Part shown: positions 1 through 5,159 of the stretch, one piece after another
How positions within the stretch are numbered: position 1 is the stretch's first letter
Layout: every line of letters starts with the position of its first letter
Source of the DNA: an uncultured Clostridia bacterium
GTDB taxonomy: Bacteria; Bacillota; Clostridia; TANB77; CAG-508
Length of the DNA stretch: 5,165 bases
Assembly (NCBI GenBank): GCA_934179885.1
Contig: CAKPQY010000069.1
Coordinates: forward strand, 1 to 5,165
Direction: 5' to 3'
Program-made: the position numbers and the translations under genes
The notes under the pieces: model-generated
Told to the model about the DNA's origin: nothing
Database searches by the model: none
Seen by the model: only the letters and a program-made list of their open reading frames with translations

Positions 1-2
1 CA

Positions 3-191
3 ATAATTGAGAATTCAACATGGGTTCCAGGAATTGTTACAAAAGAAGTAAAACAAATATTATCAGAAATGAAAGATATGGAAATCTTAGAAAAAACATA
101 TTCAATAAAATCATCTTCAAAAGATTTTGAATATGAAAATATTAAAAATATTGGAGATGAAATAATAAATAATTTAAAAATGAGGGATTAA
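3..191 (+). CDS. C-terminal fragment, possibly flavodoxin domain of an A-type flavoprotein
   Basis: This open frame enters from the left edge and ends at TAA 189-191, giving 62 residues of a gene that starts outside the window. The visible part begins IIENSTWVPGIV, runs through a helix-like segment (KEVKQILSEMKDMEIL), then IKSSSKD, and finishes with a charged helix. From memory, the order 'EN-[GS]-[ST]-W-x-P', a lysine-rich helix with 'MKxMxxLE', then 'IKSxxK' resembles the end of the flavodoxin domain of clostridial A-type flavoproteins (FprA-like flavodiiron proteins), which reduce oxygen or nitric oxide in the cytoplasm. That is a resemblance only: the metal- and FMN-binding parts lie outside the window. 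It is coding with reasonable certainty, since the frame is open to the edge and codon use matches the neighbours. The family call is weak; another flavodoxin-like protein is possible. Confidence 0.5.
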   Translation: MIENSTWVPGIVTKEVKQILSEMKDMEILEKTYSIKSSSKDFEYENIKNIGDEIINNLKMRD

Positions 192-214
192 GGGGACAGT
201 TCTTTTAATCCCTC
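182..214 (+). terminator. Hairpin over the stop codon, possible terminator of the left-edge gene
   Basis: Ten perfect pairs join 182-191 (GAGGGATTAA) to 205-214 (TTAATCCCTC). Five more inner pairs (192-196 with 200-204, three of them G-U) leave a 3-nt loop at 197-199. The left arm contains the last codons and the TAA of the upstream gene. The arms fold better as + strand RNA than as the opposite strand because the inner pairs are G-U. The sequence after it (TTAAAATTT) is a poor U tract, so termination may be weak; it could instead protect the mRNA 3' end. Confidence 0.45.
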
Positions 215-345
215 TTAAAATTTGCAATTAGTGAATGTATACATTAAAAAGTATAATTAATAGCCGTTGTATTACGCAGATTTTAAGCTTTGTTTAGCTG
301 TAAATTACAACATTAAAAACTGACTAATTGTTATAAAAGTAGAAA
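215..345. other. Gene-free region with inverted repeats and a 12-bp palindrome
   Basis: No gene is visible here. It contains a perfect 12-bp palindrome AATGTATACATT (234-245), an inverted repeat CAATTAGT (225-232) / ACTAATTG (323-330), a nested inverted repeat GTTGTA (266-271) / TACAAC (306-311), and a direct repeat ACATTAAAAA (241-250 and 310-319). All of it lies upstream of the promoter called for the acyl-CoA synthetase gene, so it is not expected in that transcript. Protein binding is more plausible than a riboswitch. No known operator is recognised. Confidence 0.35.
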
Positions 346-350
346 TATAC

Positions 351-379
351 TTGAAAAATCAAGCAGTTTCATATATAAT
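351..379 (+). promoter_or_regulatory. Sigma-A-type promoter of the acyl-CoA synthetase gene
   Basis: The -35 box TTGAAA (351-356) and the perfect -10 box TATAAT (374-379) are separated by 17 bp. Transcription should start near 386, giving a 5' leader of only about 25-30 nt. A short inverted repeat, CTTGA (350-354) / TCAAG (359-363), covers the -35 box and could be an operator. Confidence 0.75.
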
Positions 380-411
380 AAATAATGTAAAAATATAGAA
401 TAAAAGAGGTA

Positions 412-2268
412 ATGAAAATGGGATTAAGAGACATTAAAGTTCCAAAGATGAAATTTAAAAAAATGAAAATGGATGTTATGGAAGAACTAGACAAAATAGA
501 TTATGAAAAATTAGAAAAGAAAAATTTAAAGAAAAAAAGAGAAACACCATATGAAGATATGACACACTATAAAACAGTAAAAGAATTTTTTATGCAATCA
601 GTAGAAAAATATCCAAATGAAGACTGTATATTAGAAAAACCAGATCATAAAACACCATACAAAATCACAACATATAAAGAATTCAAAGAAGATGTATTTG
701 GTTTAGGAACAGCATTAATAAATGTATTAAATTTAAAAGATAAAAGAGTAATTATCATTGGAGAAACTCAATATGGATGGTATGTATCATACATGGCAAT
801 GCTTTGCGGTGTAGGAATTGCAGTACCAACAGATAGAGAATTACCAATAAACGAATTAGAAAATATAGTAAGAAGATCAAGAGCATCTGCAATAATATAT
901 TCACCTAAAAAAGCAGAAGATATCAAAAAAATCAAAGAGAGTGTTCCAGAAGTAGAATATTTTATTGAAATGAAATCTGACGAAAAATTAGAAGAAAAAG
1001 ATGTAGGATTACAATATTTAATAGATTTAGGAAAAGCTATAATAAAATCAGGAGATAATAGCTTTGAAAAAATAGAAATAGACCCAGAAGAATTTAAAAT
1101 ATTATTCTTCACATCAGGAACAACATCAAATGCAAAAGGTGTAATGTTAAATAACAGAAACTTAGCAGAAAATATAAATGCAGTATCAGCATATGTAAAA
1201 TTATATCCAATAGACATGCTATTTTCAGTATTACCATTACATCACTGCTATGAATCAACAATAGGATTTTTACTACCAATGGCAACAGGAGCATCTGTAG
1301 CTATATGTGAAGGACTAAGATACATAGTACCGAATCTACAAGAAGCACATCCAACAGCCATATTAACAGTTCCACTTTTAGTAGAAAGCTTATACAAAAA
1401 AATAAATGAAAAAATAGTAAAAAGTAAAAAAGACAAAATGGTAAATACTATGATATCTGTTACAAATGCATTAAAAGGTGCAGGAATAGATATAAAGAAA
1501 AAAGTATTTAAAGAAATATATGACAATTTAGGTGGAAATCTAAGAATAATAGTTTCTGCGGCAGCTCCAATTGATAAAAAAGTAGGAAATTGGTTAGAAG
1601 ATATAGGAATCACATTCTTACAAGGATATGGATTAACAGAAACAGCACCAATATCAGCATTAACACCAGAATATAAACCATGTGTTGGTTCAGCAGGAAA
1701 AGCAATTGTTCAAGCAGACATCAAAGTAAAAGACCCAAATGAAAATGGTGAAGGTGAAATATTAATAAAAACACCAACTTTAATGATGGGATATTATGAA
1801 GATGAAGAAGAAACAAGAAAAGCAATAGATGAAGATGGATACTTCCATTCAGGAGATATTGGATACATAGACCAAGATGGATTTATATTTATAACAGGAA
1901 GAAGTAAAAACGTAATAGTAACACAAAATGGAAAAAATATTTATCCAGAAGAAATAGAAATGCTTTTAGATAAAGTTGATGAAATAAAAGAATCTATGGT
2001 TTATGGTAAAAAGCCAGATGCTGATAGTAAAAAAGAAGAAAAAGAATTAATTATTACTGCTAGAGTTTTACCAGATTATGAAAAAATAGAAGAGTTACAT
2101 GGTAAACTTTCTGATAAGGAAATTTATGATATAATTTGGAAAAACATTAAAGAAGTAAATAAAAAATTGACTTCTTATAAGGCTATTAAATCATTGGAGA
2201 TTAAAGAGGGAGAGTTTGAGAAGACTTCTACTATGAAAATTAAGAGATATAAAGAGTTAAATAAATAA
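412..2268 (+). CDS. AMP-forming long-chain acyl-CoA synthetase (AMP-binding enzyme)
   Basis: Activates a carboxylic acid, probably a fatty acid, first as acyl-AMP using ATP and then as the CoA thioester, in the cytoplasm or at the membrane surface. The ANL-superfamily motifs are in order: P-loop FTSGTTSNAKGV (233-244), PLHHCYE (275-281), GYGLTET (405-411), HSGD (479-482), GRSKN (496-500) and the C-terminal lysine in STMKIKR (K609). Length (618 aa) and motif spacing suit FadD/FAA-type long-chain ligases, but substrate cannot be read from sequence. The first ~45 residues are an unusual lysine- and methionine-rich extension before the core. GAGG at 406-409 lies only 2 nt from ATG 412 but 8 nt from the in-frame ATG 418, so the true start is probably 418 (MGLRDIK). 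It appears monocistronic. The last ~25 codons switch from GAA to GAG. No U-tract terminator faces it on its own strand. Confidence 0.9.
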   Translation: MKMGLRDIKVPKMKFKKMKMDVMEELDKIDYEKLEKKNLKKKRETPYEDMTHYKTVKEFFMQSVEKYPNEDCILEKPDHKTPYKITTYKEFKEDVFGLGTALINVLNLKDKRVIIIGETQYGWYVSYMAMLCGVGIAVPTDRELPINELENIVRRSRASAIIYSPKKAEDIKKIKESVPEVEYFIEMKSDEKLEEKDVGLQYLIDLGKAIIKSGDNSFEKIEIDPEEFKILFFTSGTTSNAKGVMLNNRNLAENINAVSAYVKLYPIDMLFSVLPLHHCYESTIGFLLPMATGASVAICEGLRYIVPNLQEAHPTAILTVPLLVESLYKKINEKIVKSKKDKMVNTMISVTNALKGAGIDIKKKVFKEIYDNLGGNLRIIVSAAAPIDKKVGNWLEDIGITFLQGYGLTETAPISALTPEYKPCVGSAGKAIVQADIKVKDPNENGEGEILIKTPTLMMGYYEDEEETRKAIDEDGYFHSGDIGYIDQDGFIFITGRSKNVIVTQNGKNIYPEEIEMLLDKVDEIKESMVYGKKPDADSKKEEKELIITARVLPDYEKIEELHGKLSDKEIYDIIWKNIKEVNKKLTSYKAIKSLEIKEGEFEKTSTMKIKRYKELNK

Positions 2269-2301
2269 AAAAAGCCGGATTCACATTTGTGAAATCCGGC
2301 T
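2266..2301 (-). terminator. Intrinsic terminator of the minus-strand Cys-rich gene
   Basis: Arms AGCCGGATT (2273-2281) and AATCCGGCT (2293-2301) form 9 pairs. One bulged A (2292) and three further pairs (2282-2284 with 2289-2291) close a short loop. Read on the minus strand, the hairpin is followed by seven Ts (complement of A 2267-2273), a classic intrinsic terminator just after the minus-strand stop. On the plus strand the next bases are CTAACATTCC with no T run, so it should terminate acyl-CoA synthetase transcripts poorly, although the hairpin could still protect their 3' end. The A run overlaps the acyl-CoA synthetase stop codon. Confidence 0.85.
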
Positions 2302-2313
2302 CTAACATTCCAA

Positions 2314-2952
2314 TTAAAGTTTTAGTTTTATATCTGAGAGATCTTTTACTTCTTCTCCCAAAATATACTGTGCTAAACTGAGTTTGGCACTATCAATGCG
2401 ATCAGCATTTAAATGCTTACGAGGTGGACAATCCTCATAATGTGAACAATTTATAACTACAAAGCAATCATGCAATGCGTTAAATGTCTCATATCCTTTT
2501 GTAATCCATGGATAGAGTTCTAGATAACTAGAACCCATACGGACTTTCTCACAGCCTGTATCTGGAGATGCTGATAAACGGTTACAAACGGTTCCGGCGT
2601 GGGAACATTGATGTGAGCCTAAGAATTTGGCTGGCATCAAATTTATACCACGCGGAATTACTGTATGAAACAGTTTGCCGTCTAACTTTAAAATGAAAGA
2701 AGGAACACCATTCTTTCGAAAGTTTGCAATTTCTTCCGGCGTAACCTCTTTTAAATTAAAGTCTAGCGCTTCAGCCTTTTCATTAATTTGTTTTTTTGAA
2801 ACTAGCCGTAATGGCTTGCCCTCCGGACTCATTTCCGCAATTACGTTATAAGTGAATGTAATTACCTCTATCCGAAGGTTGATACCTTCTAGTGAGACTT
2901 TTTTTGTTACGAAAGTTTTTGCTTTCGTTGTTTTTAAATTATTTGCACTCAT
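2314..2952 (-). CDS. Uncharacterised six-cysteine protein, possible metal-binding
   Basis: Encodes 212 residues; no named family or function is recognised. The N-terminal half (about 1-110) lacks cysteine and looks like a small alpha/beta segment (FTYNVIAEMSPEGKP; VPSFILKLDGKLFHTVIPRG). The second half holds six cysteines, C116, C123, C134, C163, C169 and C175, with histidines 114, 118, 161, 171 and 180 near them, a layout that could bind zinc or an iron-sulphur cluster (inference). No signal peptide or membrane segment is seen, so it is probably cytoplasmic. The start is secure: AAGGAGG (complement of 2959-2965) lies 6 nt before the ATG. It is a single-gene unit with its own consensus promoter and terminator. 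Hand-counted rows give 33-48% GC against 25-30% in neighbouring genes, and codons such as CCC, TCC and GGC are commoner, suggesting transfer or unusual selection. From memory, similar proteins occur as hypotheticals in gut Firmicutes. Confidence 0.8.
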   Translation of the reverse strand: MSANNLKTTKAKTFVTKKVSLEGINLRIEVITFTYNVIAEMSPEGKPLRLVSKKQINEKAEALDFNLKEVTPEEIANFRKNGVPSFILKLDGKLFHTVIPRGINLMPAKFLGSHQCSHAGTVCNRLSASPDTGCEKVRMGSSYLELYPWITKGYETFNALHDCFVVINCSHYEDCPPRKHLNADRIDSAKLSLAQYILGEEVKDLSDIKLKL

Positions 2953-3000
2953 AAAATGCCTCCTTTACTTATTGGTGTGTTATATAAAATATATAAATAT

Positions 3001-3029
3001 ATTATAACATTTTATGTAAATACTGTCAA
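3001..3029 (-). promoter_or_regulatory. Consensus sigma-A promoter of the Cys-rich gene
   Basis: On the minus strand, TTGACA (complement of 3024-3029) is followed by a 17-bp spacer and TATAAT (complement of 3001-3006). TGT directly precedes the -10, giving an extended -10 element. Both boxes match consensus at all six positions with ideal spacing, so strong expression is expected unless repressed. The leader would be about 40 nt and very AT-rich, ending in a strong Shine-Dalgarno site. Confidence 0.85.
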
Positions 3030-3113
3030 ATTTCACTTTTTGGCTATTAATTCAATTTTTTAATTGAAACTAATAAAAAAATAATAAAAAATAAACTTAA
3101 ATTTCAAAATGTA

Positions 3114-3143
3114 TTGACAAAATCATAATAGTAGTAGTATAAT
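3114..3143 (+). promoter_or_regulatory. Promoter of the initiator tRNA gene
   Basis: TTGACA (3114-3119) and TATAAT (3138-3143) are separated by 18 bp, and transcription should start near 3150, about 10 nt before the mature tRNA. It diverges from the Cys-rich gene promoter; the -35 boxes are 84 bp apart. An inverted repeat TTCAATT / AATTGAA (3051-3057, 3062-3068) lies between the two, with no evident function. Confidence 0.85.
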
Positions 3144-3158
3144 AAAAATATCATACAT

Positions 3159-3234
3159 CGCGGGGTGGAGCAGTTGGCAGCTCGTTGGGCTCATAACCCA
3201 AAGGTCGGTAGTTCGAGTCTATCCCCCGCAACCA
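3159..3234 (+). tRNA. Initiator tRNA-Met (CAT anticodon)
   Basis: Carries formyl-methionine to start codons. The cloverleaf is complete: acceptor CGCGGGG (3159-3165) with CCCCGCA (3224-3230), D-stem GAGC (3168-3171) / GCTC (3180-3183), anticodon stem TTGGG (3185-3189) / CCCAA (3197-3201), loop CTCATAA (3190-3196) with anticodon CAT (3192-3194), T-stem GGTAG (3207-3211) / CTATC (3219-3223) and encoded CCA (3232-3234). Three bacterial initiator hallmarks are visible: an unpaired C1-A72 at the acceptor end, three consecutive G-C pairs in the anticodon stem, and an A11-T24 pair in the D-stem. These separate it from elongator tRNA-Met. It has its own promoter and terminator and stands alone rather than in a tRNA cluster. 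Confidence 0.97.
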
Positions 3235-3239
3235 TATCA

Positions 3240-3268
3240 CAGTTAGCTAAAAAGCTAGCTGTTTTTTT
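3240..3268 (+). terminator. Intrinsic terminator of the initiator tRNA
   Basis: CAGTTAGCT (3240-3248) pairs with AGCTAGCTG (3253-3261) over 9 bp with one G-U, around an AAAA loop. Seven Ts follow (3262-3268). It starts 5 nt after the tRNA CCA end. Confidence 0.9.
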
Positions 3269-3316
3269 ATGCAAAAACAGTTAAAGTCTTATTACTAATA
3301 TAGATTTTTCAATTTT

Positions 3317-3345
3317 TTGTATTTTTACTTTATTTGTGATATATT
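3317..3345 (+). promoter_or_regulatory. Candidate promoter of the methyltransferase-hydrolase pair
   Basis: An extended -10, TGA followed by TATATT (3340-3345), lies 17 bp after a weak -35, TTGTAT (3317-3322). The tRNA terminator sits just upstream, so a separate promoter is needed in this stretch, and this is the best match seen. The leader would be about 15-20 nt. The region is AT-rich, so chance matches are likely. Confidence 0.45.
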
Positions 3346-3368
3346 TAAATAAAGATGGAGGATAAAAT

Positions 3369-4262
3369 ATGGAATTTTTACAAAGTATGTTAGAAGAGCA
3401 ATACGGAACAGAAATATCAAAAAAAATAATGGAAGGCTACACAAAACAAAGAACAGTAACATTTAGAGTAAACACATTAAAAAGCAATGTAGAAACAATT
3501 GAAAATAAATTAAAAGAATCAAACATAGAATATGAAAAAATATCATGGAGTAAAGAAGCATTCATTTTAGAAAATGTAAATGAAAAAGAAATACAAGAAT
3601 TAGACATATATAAAAATGGTGAAATATATCTACAAAGTTTATCATCAATGTTACCACCAATCATACTAAAACCTCAAGAAGGAGCAGATATTTTAGACAT
3701 GGCAGCAGCACCAGGGGGAAAGACAACACAAATGGCAGCACTTTCTAGTAATAAAGCACATATTACAGCATGCGAAAAAAATAAAATACGCGCAGAGAGA
3801 TTAAAATACAATGTAGATAAACAAGGCGCTTCATGTGTATTTATAATGACAAAAGATGCAAGATATATAGATGATTTCTTTTCATTTGACCAGATTTTAT
3901 TAGATGCACCATGTAGCGGAAGTGGAACATTAAATATAAATGATAGTAATTTGAAAAATATATTTACTAAAGAATTAATAGATAGGTCTGTCTCATCACA
4001 ATTATCATTGTTAAAGAAAGCAATAAAAATATTGAAACCAGGACACGAAATGGTATATTCAACTTGTTCAGTTCTTGCTTGTGAAAACGAAGATATACTT
4101 AAAAAAGCTTTAAGTGGTGAGAAAGCTGAAATAGTTCCTATTGATTTTGCAGGAATAGAGAGTATACCACATCTTCCTACTAAAATAGATGGAACTTTAT
4201 GTGTTTGTCCAAATGAATTGTATGAAGGATTCTTTGTAGCAAAGATTAGAAAAAATAGATGA
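3369..4262 (+). CDS. RsmB/NOP2/Sun-family RNA (cytosine-5) methyltransferase, short form
   Basis: Transfers a methyl group from S-adenosylmethionine to C5 of a cytosine in rRNA or tRNA; the target cannot be told from sequence. Visible motifs: RNA-contacting FRVNTLKS (32-39), SAM-binding LDMAAAPGGKTTQMAAL (109-125), LLDAPCSGSG (177-186) with D179 and C182, and YSTCSVLACENED (230-242) with C233, plus the C-terminal YEGFFVAKIRK (285-295). By analogy with the family, C233 attacks the base and C182 helps release product. At 297 aa it is the catalytic core only: it has neither the NusB-like N-terminal domain of RsmB (about 430 aa) nor the C-terminal extensions of RsmF. The start is supported by GGAGG (3357-3361), 7 nt before ATG. 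It begins 134 bp after the initiator tRNA, and the hydrolase gene follows 32 bp after its stop, probably in the same transcript. Confidence 0.92.
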   Translation: MEFLQSMLEEQYGTEISKKIMEGYTKQRTVTFRVNTLKSNVETIENKLKESNIEYEKISWSKEAFILENVNEKEIQELDIYKNGEIYLQSLSSMLPPIILKPQEGADILDMAAAPGGKTTQMAALSSNKAHITACEKNKIRAERLKYNVDKQGASCVFIMTKDARYIDDFFSFDQILLDAPCSGSGTLNINDSNLKNIFTKELIDRSVSSQLSLLKKAIKILKPGHEMVYSTCSVLACENEDILKKALSGEKAEIVPIDFAGIESIPHLPTKIDGTLCVCPNELYEGFFVAKIRKNR

Positions 4263-4294
4263 AATAATACAATAATATTTTTAAGGATGAGATT

Positions 4295-4990
4295 ATGGAA
4301 CAGATAAGTGCATTTGGAGATTCAGTATTAAAGGGAGTCATACTAGAAAATAATAAATATAAAGTGACTCAAAATCGTTTTTCTAATACTTGTGAAGAAA
4401 CATTTGGAATTGAAATAGAAAATAAAGCAAAATTTGGAAGCACAATTTTACATGGAGAAAAAACTATTGAAAAAAATTTAGATTTGATAAGAGAAAGTTC
4501 TAGTAAATATGTAATAATGGAATTTGGCGGAAATGATTGCGACTTTAATTGGAAAGAAGTATCAGAAAATCCTAACATAGAACATTTACCTAATAGTACA
4601 ATATCAGATTTTATAAATATTTATACACAACTTATAAAAGAAGTAAAAGAAATGCAAAAAATTCCGGTTCGTTTATCTTTACCACCAATAGATTCTAAGA
4701 AATATATAAAAAGAATATCTAATAATTTGAATGAGGAGAATATATTGAAATGGATGAATGGGAATGTTCAGTTTTTGAGTAATTGGCATGAAAGATATAA
4801 TATTGAGTTGTTTAAGTTGGCGTTAAATAATAATATACAGATAATAGATATTACATCAAAATTTTTAGAGGAGAAGGATTATGGCAAATATTTATGTGAT
4901 GATGGAATTCATCCTAATGAGGAGGGGCATAAGTTGATTGCGAGAGCTATTAAGGAGCATATTAATAGGAGAAATATTAGGTTTGAGTAA
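4295..4990 (+). CDS. Cytoplasmic SGNH/GDSL-family hydrolase
   Basis: A probable esterase or acyl-hydrolase; the substrate is unknown. The SGNH blocks are in order: FGDSVLKG (7-14) with nucleophile S10, G48 in KFGST, GGND (78-81) with N80, and DDGIHPNEEGH (202-212) with D203 and H206 completing the triad. The catalytic serine lies only 10 residues from the start and no signal peptide or membrane segment is seen, so it should act inside the cell, unlike many secreted lipases of this family. The 231-aa length suits a single-domain member. AAGGA (4283-4287) lies 7 nt before ATG. It follows the methyltransferase by 32 bp without a visible promoter or terminator between, so co-transcription is likely. 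Its first 15 glutamate codons are all GAA, while nine of the last ten are GAG. Transcription may run on into the tRNA remnant and its terminator. Confidence 0.88.
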   Translation: MEQISAFGDSVLKGVILENNKYKVTQNRFSNTCEETFGIEIENKAKFGSTILHGEKTIEKNLDLIRESSSKYVIMEFGGNDCDFNWKEVSENPNIEHLPNSTISDFINIYTQLIKEVKEMQKIPVRLSLPPIDSKKYIKRISNNLNEENILKWMNGNVQFLSNWHERYNIELFKLALNNNIQIIDITSKFLEEKDYGKYLCDDGIHPNEEGHKLIARAIKEHINRRNIRFE

Positions 4991-5018
4991 AAATATTAAA
5001 TTACTATGGTAAATAAAA

Positions 5019-5073
5019 CGGGTAGAGGCTCATAACCCGAAGGTCGTAAGTTCGAGTCTTACCCCCGCAACCA
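5019..5073 (+). pseudogene. Broken initiator tRNA-Met gene (internal deletion)
   Basis: From the anticodon loop CTCATAA (5029-5035) to CCA (5071-5073), 45 nt align without gaps to the intact initiator tRNA (3190-3234) with 40 identities. The T-arm is perfect: GTAAG (5046-5050) / CTTAC (5058-5062) around TTCGAGT. The 5' side is missing. The bases before the loop, CGGGTAGAGG (5019-5028), are too few for an acceptor strand, D-arm and anticodon stem. GGGTAGAG (5020-5027) resembles the acceptor/D-stem start of the intact gene (GGGTGGAG, 3163-3170), which suggests an internal deletion of about 18-19 nt. No promoter is seen. It cannot fold as a tRNA. A sequencing or assembly error is possible but would need to remove a whole arm. 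Confidence 0.85.
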
Positions 5074-5080
5074 AACTTAT

Positions 5081-5114
5081 ATCGTTACAGCTATCTAAGT
5101 TGTAGCGATTTTTT
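5081..5114 (+). terminator. Intrinsic terminator after the tRNA remnant
   Basis: ATCGTTACAGCT (5081-5092) pairs with 5098-5109 over 12 bp including two G-U pairs, with a 5-nt loop (5093-5097) and a run of six Ts (5109-5114). It is placed 8 nt after the remnant's CCA, as for a former tRNA gene, and probably now ends the methyltransferase-hydrolase transcript. Confidence 0.88.
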
Positions 5115-5134
5115 ATATTCTCCAATCAGTTTAC

Positions 5135-5159
5135 AATAATGCTTAAAAATAGCATTATT
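5135..5159. repeat. Perfect 9-bp inverted repeat at the right edge
   Basis: AATAATGCT (5135-5143) and AGCATTATT (5151-5159) flank a 7-nt loop (5144-5150). No T run follows on either strand within the window, so it is not a clear terminator. Its role is unknown and its context is cut off by the window end. Confidence 0.4.

Noticed and set aside
225..330. Riboswitch or attenuator leader for the acyl-CoA synthetase
   Set aside because: The best promoter (351-379) lies downstream of the structured region, so it would not be part of that transcript, and no known riboswitch core was recognised.
350..363. FabT-like operator at the acyl-CoA synthetase promoter
   Set aside because: The half-sites are 4 nt apart rather than the 3 nt I recall for FabT-type sites, and the flanking bases do not match.
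768..1613. Open frames on the minus strand inside the acyl-CoA synthetase gene
   Set aside because: They lie opposite a gene with clear conserved motifs, have no ribosome sites and give low-complexity hydrophobic translations typical of antisense AT-rich coding DNA.
2273..2301. Terminator for the plus-strand acyl-CoA synthetase gene
   Set aside because: The T run is present only on the minus strand; on the plus strand the hairpin is followed by mixed sequence.
3159..3234. Elongator tRNA-Met or tRNA-Ile with a modified CAT anticodon
   Set aside because: The C1-A72 mismatch, three G-C anticodon-stem pairs and A11-T24 pair mark it as the initiator.
3437..4578. Minus-strand open frames inside the methyltransferase and hydrolase genes
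   Set aside because: Both are short, antisense to well-supported genes and show no recognisable protein features.
5019..5073. Functional tRNA-Met
   Set aside because: It lacks the D-arm, half of the anticodon stem and most of the 5' acceptor strand, and no promoter is visible.
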